Below the pieces are notes generated by a model. The model made no database searches and was not told where the DNA came from. It saw only the letters and a list, made by a program, of their open reading frames with translations. A DNA stretch of 13,503 nucleotides. Origin: JASHVB01 sp036489395. GTDB taxonomy: Bacteria > Pseudomonadota > Alphaproteobacteria > Acetobacterales > Acetobacteraceae. Positions 7,610 to 13,503 of the stretch are shown in pieces. The position numbers and the translations under genes are program-made. The stretch is from the NCBI GenBank assembly GCA_036489395.1, contig DASXFW010000238.1:1-13503 (forward strand). The letters are read 5' to 3'. Each line of letters opens with the position of its first letter. Within the stretch, counting starts at the first letter, position 1.

Positions 7610-8407
7610 TCATATCGCGGGGCGCATATTCAGCAGCACCACCACCTTCCACCCCGCATGCGCCGCCGGCACCAGCGTGACCTGCTCGTATTCCACCACC
7701 TCGTCCGGAGGATGCACGAACCTTCGCGTCCCGCCCTCCCGCAACAGTACCGCTTGCTCGCGCCACAACCGCGCGAACGCCGGGCTCTCCTGCTGCAACG
7801 ACGCCACCAGCGCCCGCATTCCCGGGTTCTCCGGATCGCGCGCGGTGTCCGCGCGGAACTCTGCCAGCAGGCGGCGTGCGCGGTCCTCCCAGTCCCAGAT
7901 GAAGCCGCGCGCGGCCGGGTCCAGGAAGACGAAGCGCAGCAGGGATGCCTCGCCGCTGTCGAACCACGGCGCGAACAAGCATGCCGCCGCCGCGTTCCAT
8001 GCCCGCGCGCACCATAGCGGGTCGAGCAGGTAGGCCGCAGCGGTCGTCGCGTGCAGCACGGCTTCGAGCTCCGGGGGCGCGGCCACACCCGCCGCATCGG
8101 CGCCGCGTGGCGCCGGATCGCGCCGTCGGGTCAGCTCGAACAAGTAGCCGCGCTCCGCCGAGGTCAGGCGCAGCGCGTCCGCCAGCCGCGCCAGGGCCGG
8201 CGCCGACAACGCGATCTCCCGTCCCTGCTCCAGCCACGTGTACCAGGTGGTGCTGATGCCGGAGAGCACCGCGACCTCCTCGCGGCGCAGGCCGGGCGTG
8301 CGGCGGCGACCGGGTGCCGTGGCGGGCACGCCGGCACGGACGGGGTCCAGGCCCTCGCGCCGGGCGCGCAGGAAGGCGCCGAGCTGGCGCCGCTGGTCGT
8401 CTTCCAT
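7610..8407 (-). CDS. XRE-type regulator with MmyB-like ligand-binding domain
   Basis: The 265-residue protein has an N-terminal helix-turn-helix (about 7-65) with RRTPGLRREEVAVLSGIS followed by TWYTWLEQGR, a hallmark of the MmyB-like family. An MmyB-type PAS-like domain (about 108-260) follows, containing LLDPLWCARAWNAAAACLFA, FVFLDPAARGFIWDWE and VTLVPAAHAGWKVVVLL. These regulators bind DNA and probably a small ligand. The start ATG 8407 (MEDDQRRQLGAFLRARREGL) matches the family; the frame is open upstream but non-homologous. The divergent methyltransferase gene starts 91 nt away with a palindrome between them, so it is the obvious target, together with autoregulation. Confidence 0.92.
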   Translation of the reverse strand: MEDDQRRQLGAFLRARREGLDPVRAGVPATAPGRRRTPGLRREEVAVLSGISTTWYTWLEQGREIALSAPALARLADALRLTSAERGYLFELTRRRDPAPRGADAAGVAAPPELEAVLHATTAAAYLLDPLWCARAWNAAAACLFAPWFDSGEASLLRFVFLDPAARGFIWDWEDRARRLLAEFRADTARDPENPGMRALVASLQQESPAFARLWREQAVLLREGGTRRFVHPPDEVVEYEQVTLVPAAHAGWKVVVLLNMRPAI

Positions 8408-8428
8408 GGTGGGACAACCGATACCAGG

Positions 8429-8445
8429 ATAACTGCCCCACTTAT
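8429..8445. promoter_or_regulatory. candidate operator between the MmyB-like regulator and the methyltransferase
   Basis: ATAACTG-CCC-CACTTAT is an inverted repeat with 6 of 7 arm positions paired. It is 21 nt upstream of the regulator start and 53 nt upstream of the methyltransferase start. TATA-like stretches (TTATAC on the plus strand, GTATAAG and TTATCC on the minus strand) overlap it, so a bound regulator could block both promoters. Confidence 0.45.
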
Positions 8446-8498
8446 ACCCGTGCCGCTGGCCTGACAGAATGGCGACGTCGTCACGGGAGGAACCGGAC

Positions 8499-9263
8499 AT
8501 GAGCGCCACGCAGCAGGAGTACGTCGCCGGGCAATACGCGCCGCGCGCGCAGGATTACGTTACCAGCCTGGTGCACAGCAGCGGCGGCGACCTCGACCAG
8601 ATCGAGGCCGAGGTCCGTGGCCATCCAGACGCGCATGTGCTGGACCTGGGCTGCGGCGGCGGCCATGTCAGCTATCGCGCGGCACCGCATGTCGCGTCGG
8701 TGGTGGCGTGCGACGTGACGCAGGCGATGCTGGACGCGGTGGCGCGCACCGCGGCGGAACGCGGCCTGACCAACATCGCCACGCAGCAGGCCGCGGCCGA
8801 GCATCTGCCGTTCGAGGATGCGCACTTCGATCTGGTGCTGTCGCGCTACACCACGCATCACTGGCAGAACATGGAGGCCGGGCTGCGCGAGGCCCGTCGC
8901 GTGCTGAAGCGCGACGGACGCGCGATCTTCATCGACGTGATCGCGCCGGCCGACCCATTGCTGGACACGCATTTGCAGACGGTGGAGCTGCTGCGCGACG
9001 TGTCGCACGTGCGCGATTACGCGATGGTGGAGTGGGTCGGTGCGCTGACGCGCGCGGGGTTCGTGCTGGAGGGCCTGACGAACCGCCGGCTGTGGATGGA
9101 CTTCCCGGTGTGGATCGCGCGCACCCGCACGCCGCCAGAGCATGCGGCGGCGATCCGGTCGCTGCAGCAGGGCGCGCCGACCAGCGTGAAGGCGCATTTC
9201 GCGATTGCGGAGGATGGGAGTTTCGATATCGACGTGGCAACGATGGTAGCGCGAGCAGGGTAA
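8499..9263 (+). CDS. class I SAM-dependent methyltransferase
   Basis: The 254-residue protein has a Rossmann-type Methyltransf_11 core. Motif I is HVLDLGCGGGHVSY (46-59), the acidic residue at the end of strand 2 is in VVACDV (D72), motif II is HFDLVLSRYTTHHW (109-122), and motif III is LKRDGRAIFIDVIAP (136-150). It resembles UbiE-like small-molecule methyltransferases; the substrate cannot be told from the sequence. The start ATG 8499 is fixed by GGGAGGAA six nt upstream; an in-frame ATG at 8469 lacks such a site. It is divergent from the MmyB-like regulator and likely controlled by it. A large inverted repeat begins 16 nt after its stop and may end the transcript. Confidence 0.93.
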   Translation: MSATQQEYVAGQYAPRAQDYVTSLVHSSGGDLDQIEAEVRGHPDAHVLDLGCGGGHVSYRAAPHVASVVACDVTQAMLDAVARTAAERGLTNIATQQAAAEHLPFEDAHFDLVLSRYTTHHWQNMEAGLREARRVLKRDGRAIFIDVIAPADPLLDTHLQTVELLRDVSHVRDYAMVEWVGALTRAGFVLEGLTNRRLWMDFPVWIARTRTPPEHAAAIRSLQQGAPTSVKAHFAIAEDGSFDIDVATMVARAG

Positions 9264-9279
9264 TTTTGAAACTTTGAAA

Positions 9280-9386
9280 CTCCCCCTCCCCTTGAGGGAG
9301 GGGGTTGGGGGGAGGGGTGGGTATCGCCACGGTCAGCGGAAGGACGCACCCCTCCCCCCGGCCCCCTCCCTCAAGGGGAGGGGGAG
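9280..9386. repeat. 40-bp near-perfect inverted repeat with internal palindromes
   Basis: The left arm (9280-9319) and the right arm (9347-9386) are inverted copies identical at 38 of 40 positions, separated by 27 nt. Each arm has its own perfect 9-bp stem, CCCCCTCCC with GGGAGGGGG around CTTGA. The layout resembles paired REP (BIME-like) elements. It sits between the ends of the convergent methyltransferase and hydrolase genes and could stop transcription from both sides. Short CCCAAA repeats follow at about 9398-9413. Confidence 0.8.
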
Positions 9387-9412
9387 ATCTAAATCTGAAC
9401 CCAAACCCAAAC

Positions 9413-10536
9413 CTAAGCGTGCAGCAAATTCGCCAGCACGATCTCGCGCCAGACCCGCAGCGGCGTCACCCACTGGTCCGATGCGTTGTAATTGCCGCAT
9501 AGAATCGCCACCGCGAGGCCGGCATCCGGCATGAGCCAAAGCCGCTGGCCGCCATTGCCGAATCCCGCGATCCAGCGATGTGGGCCAGTCAGCGCAGGCA
9601 GGTGCCCTCCCCGAGGTACCACACGTAGCCGTATTCCACGCCGACCAGGTTCCCCGTGGTTGCCACCTCCGGCTTGAACGACGCATCGAGCCACGCGCGC
9701 GACACGATCTGCCGGCCGTCCCACGTGCCCTTCGCCAGCACCAGCGTGCCGATGCGCAGCAGATCCCGCGGGCGCAGACGCAGTCCCGACGCCGCGGCCG
9801 CGACGCCGTCACGTCCCTTCGCCCACTCGAACACACTGATGCCGAGCGGCTCGAACAACGCCTCGCGCGCAAACTCCTGCAACGGCTTGCCGGAGCCGCG
9901 CGCGATCAGCGCCCCGAGCAGCGCCACCGCGCCGCCGCCATAGATCCAGCGCGTCCCCGGAGCCGCAACGATCGGCTGCTCCAGCACGTAACGATTCCGC
10001 TCAGGCGCATCCTCCATCGCCCGTTCGCTGTTCTTCGGATCGGCATAGGAACGATTCTCATCCCATGCCATTCCCATCGTCATGGTCAGCGCATTCGCCA
10101 CGGTCAGCTTCGCGCGCGCGGGATCGGCGGCGAGATCGGGATACTCCGGGAACTGCGCGAGCAGCGGCGCGTCGGGCGGCGGCACGAGGCGGCGATCGAG
10201 CGCGATGCCATACAGCAGACCGACGATGCTCTTGGTGACCGAACGCAGATCGTGCAGCGTGTCTGGGCAGAACGCGACGTTGCCGAGCCGCTTTCCCCAG
10301 GATTGATCCTGCCCGGTATAGTATTGTTCCAGCACCAGCCGGTCGTTCCGGCTGACCAGCACAGAGTGCAGACCCTGCAACAGCCCCGAGCGCACGCCGG
10401 CGTTCAGCTTCGCCGCGAGATCGGCAGAGAAACCTGCGCGTGCCGGACTCGCGGTGTGCCAGCGGCCGGACGCAAACGCAGTCGATGCCATGGCGGCGAC
10501 TCCGGCGAGCGTGGCGACCAGGCTGCGGCGGGTCAT
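9413..10536 (-). pseudogene. serine beta-lactamase-family hydrolase, frameshifted
   Basis: The gene encodes a class C-like serine hydrolase (Beta-lactamase, PF00144). It has a twin-arginine-like signal peptide (MTRRSLVATLAGVAAMASTAFA), the catalytic SVTK (Ser99 to Lys102), WIYGGG with Tyr199, and GFGNGGQRLW as the third-motif region. The frame from 10536 stops at 9589 after WYLGEGTCLR. The next frame continues with LPALTGPHRWIAGFGNGGQRLWLMPDAG to a stop at 9413. Restoring one missing base in the G-runs near 9605-9612 joins them into about 374 residues, a normal family length. As written, the product lacks its last active-site segment. It could be a true pseudogene or a sequencing error. The start overlaps the AraC gene stop as ATGA, so it was the last gene of that operon. 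Confidence 0.82.
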
Positions 10537-11366
10537 GCCTTGAGCGGCAACCATATTTCCACCTTCCCGGTACCCTTCTGCGGATCGAAATCCGCGTCGT
10601 AGTGTTCAAAGTCCGGCGCGTCGGCGATTTCGTAACCGGACTCCGGCAGCCACTTGTTCATGATGGTGTACCAGGTGCCGCGGATCGCCGAGATATGGTC
10701 GCGGTGGGTGAACACAACGTAACGGTATTCTGGAATCCGGGTGCGGCGAAGTTCCTCGGGAATGTCGTCAAAACTGGCGACTTCCACGCCGGCGATATAT
10801 TCGAAATTGCCCGCGCCGTCGGCGTTGCAGCACACGCCGTAGGTGACGTCGCCGGCCTGGCCTGGAATGTTGCCGATGTAGGGGACGAAACGCTGCCAGA
10901 GCAGCGGAATGCCCTGGTTGGTCTCGAACGTGTAGTGCTCGCCCAGGCCGGCGATCAGCAACGTGCGGCCGGATTCGAAACGCGGCGGTTCCAGCTTCAC
11001 GATGAGAGATGCATCCATTCTGATTGGCTCCACAAGTTGCAGCTTGTCGAGTGCACCGTGTTCGCGCACGGCTTCCGGAGTCAGGCAGAACATGTCGCGG
11101 AATGCGCGGGTGAAGGCTTCGTGCGAGCCGTAGCCGGCATCCAGTGCCACGGTCAGGATGTCCGGCGCGCCGGCGGCGAGCGCGCGTGCGGCCTCGCTCA
11201 GGCGACGAGCGCGCACGTAGCGCATCACCGAACGCCCCGTCGCCGTGCCGAACGCGCGCAGAAGCTGGTAGCGCGAGACTCCGCTGCTGTCGGCGATCTC
11301 CGCCAGTGACGCGTCGTCGCCGAGATGCGCCTCGATGAACCAGAGGGCCTTGGCGACGGGGTTCAT
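10533..11366 (-). CDS. AraC-family regulator with GyrI-like effector domain
   Basis: The 277-residue protein has two AraC helix-turn-helix motifs (about 5-103; SLAEIADSSGVSRYQLLRAF, and ILTVALDAGYGSHEAFTRAF before the FCLTPEAVR end). A GyrI-like/Rob-type effector-binding domain (about 124-276) follows, with YGVCCNADGAGNFEYIAGVEV, YRYVVFTHRDHISAI and the conserved Glu in DFEHYDADF (E254). Such proteins (Rob, BmrR- and SbmC-like domains) bind hydrophobic or cationic small molecules and often activate efflux genes. The start ATG 11366 (MNPVAKALWFIEAHL) fits the family; no strong ribosome site is visible. It is 80 nt after the MFS gene and overlaps the hydrolase start by four bases (ATGA), so the three genes are probably co-transcribed and self-regulated. 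Confidence 0.93.
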   Translation of the reverse strand: MNPVAKALWFIEAHLGDDASLAEIADSSGVSRYQLLRAFGTATGRSVMRYVRARRLSEAARALAAGAPDILTVALDAGYGSHEAFTRAFRDMFCLTPEAVREHGALDKLQLVEPIRMDASLIVKLEPPRFESGRTLLIAGLGEHYTFETNQGIPLLWQRFVPYIGNIPGQAGDVTYGVCCNADGAGNFEYIAGVEVASFDDIPEELRRTRIPEYRYVVFTHRDHISAIRGTWYTIMNKWLPESGYEIADAPDFEHYDADFDPQKGTGKVEIWLPLKA

Positions 11367-11446
11367 ATCAGTTGTTGCCTGGACATGGGGGCAGTCTGCC
11401 GGGTGTCCGCGCACCACGCTTGATCGGCGTTGCGGCGCGCGGCTGA

Positions 11447-12976
11447 TTATTCGGCTGCCGTCGGAAGCGGCTTGCGCGGCAGGCGCATCATCAGAAGCAG
11501 CAGCCACGCCGGGACGGTCGCCACGATCAGCAGCACATAGTCGTCGGCATAGGCGGTGATTTGCGCCTGCTGGTTGATGATTCGGTCCAGCAGTGTCGCA
11601 CCGTGGCCGGTTGCCGGATCGAGCCAGTGACGCATCGGCACGGCCGCTTGCAAGGCGCGATTGAACGGCGTGACCGACGCGCCGATCATTTCGTGCATCG
11701 CCTGGGTATTGCGCGCGAGCGCCGACATCGCGACCGACACGCCGATCGCCGCGCCCAAATTGCGCAGCAGACTGAACAGCGCGGCGCCTTCCGTGCGCAT
11801 CGATGGCGCCAGCGTGACGAAAGCGAGCACCTGGATCGGGGTGAACAGCAGCCCCATCGCGGCGCCCTGGATGATGATCGCGACGATGATCTCGTGCTGC
11901 GACACGTCGGGCGTCCACTGCGTCATCAGCCAATAGGTGTAGGTGAGCATCACCAGGCCGATCCCCACTAACAGGCGGGCATCCACGCGGTTCGCCAGGC
12001 GCCCGGTCATCATGGTGGTGATCAGGCTGCCGAAGCCGCGTGGCGCCATGATGAGGCCGGCGGTTTCTACCGGATAATTGCTGAGGATCTGCAGCCACGG
12101 CGTCATCAGGGCGAGGCTGGAGACCATGAATATGCCGACCATGAACATCAGCAGGACGCCGGACGCGAAATTCACGTCCTTGAACAATGCCGGGCGGATC
12201 AGCGGCTGGCGTGCGGACGAGACGTGGACCAGGAAAAGATAGAATCCGAGGCTGGCGAATACGGCCTCGGCGATGATCTCGTGCGAGCTGAACCAGTCCT
12301 TGTCCTGGCCGCGGTCCAGCATCAGTTGCAAGGCGCCGATGCCGATTGCCAAGACGCTGAAGCCGAGCCAGTCGAAGCGCAGGCGTTGCTGCGCGCCGCC
12401 ACCCGGCAGGAAGATCATCATGCCGGCGGCGGCGAGCAAACCGAACGGCAGGTTGATGTAGAAGACGTAGCGCCAGGTGTAGGTTTCCGTTAGCCAGCCG
12501 CCGACCGTCGGCCCCATGATCGGGCCGAGCATAACGCCGACTCCCCAGATCGCCATGGCCATGCCGCGGCGTTCGAACGGGTAGATGTCGAGCAGCGTGG
12601 CCTGCGACAGTGGCACTAACGCGGCGCCGAAGGTGCCTTGCAGCACGCGGAACACGACGATCTGAGTCAGTGATTGGGCGGCGCCGCACATCATCGAAGC
12701 AACGGTGAAGCCGAGGATGCAGGCGACATACAGCAGCTTGCGGCCGTAACGGGCGGCAAGCCAGCCGACCGGCGCGGTCATGATCGCCGACGCGGTGATG
12801 TAGGAGGTCAGGACCCAGGTGATCTCGTCGAAGCTGGAGGAGAAGCTGCCTTGCATGTAGGGCAGCGCGACGTTGGCGATCGTCTGGTCGAGCAATTGCA
12901 GCACGGTGGCGAGGATCGCGCACGCCGTGATCATTGCCCGATGGGGCACATCCTGGTGGTCCGTTTCTCCCGGCAT
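11447..12976 (-). CDS. DHA2-family MFS multidrug efflux transporter (EmrB/QacA type)
   Basis: The 509-residue inner-membrane protein has about 14 membrane segments. Family motifs are LLDQTIANVALPYMQGSF in TM1 (motif D1), GWLAARYGRKLL (motif A) after TM2, RVLQGTFGAALVPLSQA (motif B) with its conserved Arg, and GVGVMLGPIMGPTVGGWL (motif C) in TM5, which marks antiporters. It is expected to expel drugs or metabolites in exchange for protons. EmrB proteins often work with a periplasmic adaptor (EmrA/HlyD type); none is encoded in this window. ATG 12976 (MPGETDHQD) is my start. A TTG at 13033 would add 19 Pro-rich residues, and neither has a clear ribosome site. It heads the run of MFS, AraC and hydrolase genes. 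Confidence 0.93.
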   Translation of the reverse strand: MPGETDHQDVPHRAMITACAILATVLQLLDQTIANVALPYMQGSFSSSFDEITWVLTSYITASAIMTAPVGWLAARYGRKLLYVACILGFTVASMMCGAAQSLTQIVVFRVLQGTFGAALVPLSQATLLDIYPFERRGMAMAIWGVGVMLGPIMGPTVGGWLTETYTWRYVFYINLPFGLLAAAGMMIFLPGGGAQQRLRFDWLGFSVLAIGIGALQLMLDRGQDKDWFSSHEIIAEAVFASLGFYLFLVHVSSARQPLIRPALFKDVNFASGVLLMFMVGIFMVSSLALMTPWLQILSNYPVETAGLIMAPRGFGSLITTMMTGRLANRVDARLLVGIGLVMLTYTYWLMTQWTPDVSQHEIIVAIIIQGAAMGLLFTPIQVLAFVTLAPSMRTEGAALFSLLRNLGAAIGVSVAMSALARNTQAMHEMIGASVTPFNRALQAAVPMRHWLDPATGHGATLLDRIINQQAQITAYADDYVLLIVATVPAWLLLLMMRLPRKPLPTAAE

Positions 12977-13097
12977 GGCGATGGTGGTTTTGCTTGGAGG
13001 AGGAGGATGGGGATAAGCGACGGCCGGCGTCAAACGTGGGGGGCAAGGGGGGAAGCATGGCCGCTACGGCGCCGGCCCCGATGCAGTGTCACCGGCT

Positions 13098-13207
13098 GTG
13101 CGAATCAAAATTGCAACGGCCCGCACGATCGCGGGTGTTTCGCACGCGGCGGCGTTTGCGCTCTCCTTCCACGGGCGGTGGGTCAACGGATTATTTTTGA
13201 TTCGCAC
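13098..13207. repeat. 13-bp perfect inverted repeat enclosing about 84 bp
   Basis: GTGCGAATCAAAA (13098-13110) and TTTTGATTCGCAC (13195-13207) are perfect inverted copies. The 110-bp unit has no coding sequence. This is the shape of a small MITE or an IS remnant, though no target duplication is evident. Confidence 0.5.
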
Positions 13208-13242
13208 GGAGGAAGCGCGGAGGACCACGGGGATCACGGAGG
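13205..13242. repeat. imperfect short repeats of a CACGGAGG motif
   Basis: CACGGAGG occurs at 13205-13212 and 13235-13242, with related GCGCGGAGG and CACGGGGA between them. Similar 'CCTCCGTG' strings recur between genes in many bacterial genomes; the function is unknown. Confidence 0.4.
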
Positions 13243-13313
13243 GCTTTATATGCTTATGGCTGCTGAACTTTACTCATCAGCCGACAAGTAGGGCGACACT
13301 GCCCACAGTGTCA

Positions 13314-13371
13314 TGACCGGGCTTGGCCCGGTCACCCACGTCTTTCCTTCGTGTTGCACGGCAAAGTCGTG
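13314..13371. repeat. REP-like hairpin element, apparently interrupted by the intron
   Basis: TGACCGGGC-TTG-GCCCGGTCA (13314-13334) is a perfect 9-bp stem-loop followed by CACCCACGTCTTTCC and GGCAAAGTCGTG. This resembles dispersed alphaproteobacterial REP elements, in which a second inverted hairpin normally follows. Here the group II intron end follows directly. The family assignment is from memory of such repeats. Confidence 0.55.
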
Positions 13372-13411
13372 ATAGGGGTAGGGAGAGACGGTTGTCCCGC
13401 CTCCCCCTCCC
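13372..13411 (-). ncRNA. group II intron domain VI with branch-point A, and 3' splice site
   Basis: The arms 13411-13397 and 13391-13376 pair over 15 bp, including two G-U pairs, around a GACAA loop. The single unpaired base is A13379, as expected for the lariat branch point. Seven nt (CCCCTAT) follow to the intron end, matching the AY end rule. Confidence 0.78.
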
Positions 13412-13414
13412 TCC

Positions 13415-13447
13415 GAACCGGACTGGCGGTTCTCCCGCATCCGGCTC
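13415..13447 (-). ncRNA. group II intron domain V
   Basis: The 33-nt hairpin has outer arms GAGCCGGA (13447-13440) and TCCGGTTC (13422-13415), fully paired with one G-U. The inner stem is GCGG/CCGC with a GAGAA loop, and there is a 3'-side bulge (CAG opposite T). The AGC catalytic triad is at 13446-13444. Domain V is the catalytic, most conserved part of the ribozyme. Confidence 0.82.
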
Positions 13448-13503
13448 TCCGGTTGGTGGTATCACCCACAAGGGGACTGACGAACCGCATCATAGGCTCC
13501 CTG

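Larger units (their letters stand above)
12977..13313. other. intergenic region without a recognisable gene
   Basis: No frame here, in either direction, gives a protein I recognise. The region must hold the promoter of the MFS operon, but I find no convincing -35/-10 pair. It contains the two repeat structures listed separately and an AT-rich patch (about 13244-13262). Confidence 0.6.
13372..13503 (-). mobile_element. group II intron, 3' end only (runs off the right edge)
   Basis: The minus strand carries a domain V hairpin followed directly by a domain VI helix with a bulged A, ending in CCCCTAT. This is the normal 3' end of a bacterial group II intron. The bulged A is 8 nt from the predicted splice site at 13372/13371. 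The body, and any LtrA-type reverse transcriptase gene, would be at higher coordinates outside the window. No reverse transcriptase sequence is seen inside the window, so I cannot tell whether the element is complete or which class it is. Confidence 0.8.

Noticed and set aside
9589..9620. Programmed -1 frameshift in the hydrolase gene
   Set aside because: There is no X XXY YYZ slippery heptamer in frame, and the family is not known to use recoding; a lost base is simpler.
11367..13058. Long N-terminal extension of the AraC frame through the MFS gene
   Set aside because: The extension is an out-of-frame reading of the MFS gene; AraC homology starts only at ATG 11366.
13277..13471. 64-codon minus-strand frame over the intron end
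   Set aside because: It runs across domain V, domain VI and the REP hairpin, which are structural RNA and repeat sequences, and has no protein similarity I recognise.
13372..13503. C-terminus of an intron reverse transcriptase
   Set aside because: All three minus-strand frames were read; none gives reverse transcriptase or maturase-like sequence, so any such gene must end beyond the edge.

Overview
The window is GC-rich DNA from a proteobacterium, most likely an alphaproteobacterium of the Rhodospirillales/Acetobacterales kind. The evidence is the alphaproteobacterial/Bacillus-type adenylosuccinate lyase, a chemoreceptor with a C-terminal PilZ domain, the receptor hairpin variant LNATIEAARAG, and intergenic hairpin repeats of types I associate with alphaproteobacteria. 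The taxonomic call is inference from family resemblance only. I saw no rRNA, tRNA or CRISPR array.

Layout. At the left edge (1-136, minus strand) is the 5' end of an IS3-family insertion sequence with the first 19 codons of its OrfA. It cuts a TauD/TfdA-like dioxygenase gene, of which only the N-terminal part remains (137-514). Upstream of that gene is a TerC/YjbE-type membrane protein (573-1175). Next is a two-gene cassette of visibly lower G+C (1350-3166, minus strand): an SMC/OLD-like AAA ATPase followed by a DUF4276 (TOPRIM-like) protein. It looks like an acquired candidate defence module. Its second gene may start on a CTG that overlaps the ATPase stop codon.

The middle reads on the plus strand. 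purB (3448-4788) is followed by a hairpin repeat that can act as terminator. Then come a secreted single-Cache protein (5000-5452) and a methyl-accepting chemotaxis protein ending in a PilZ domain (5529-7538), probably one sensory unit. A divergent pair follows: an MmyB-like XRE regulator (7610-8407, minus) and a class I SAM methyltransferase (8499-9263, plus), with a palindrome between them that is a candidate operator.

The right third reads on the minus strand: a DHA2 drug-efflux MFS transporter (11447-12976), an AraC regulator with a GyrI-like effector domain (10533-11366), and a serine beta-lactamase-family hydrolase (9413-10536). The hydrolase overlaps the regulator by ATGA and is broken by a one-base frameshift near 9600-9613. 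The order suggests a small-molecule sensing, export and hydrolysis operon. Between the methyltransferase and the hydrolase lies a 40-bp near-perfect inverted repeat.

The right edge (12977-13503) has no gene. It holds repeat sequences and, at 13372-13503, the 3' end of a group II intron on the minus strand, with clear domain V and domain VI helices. The intron seems to be inserted in a REP-like element; its body and any reverse transcriptase gene would lie beyond the right edge.
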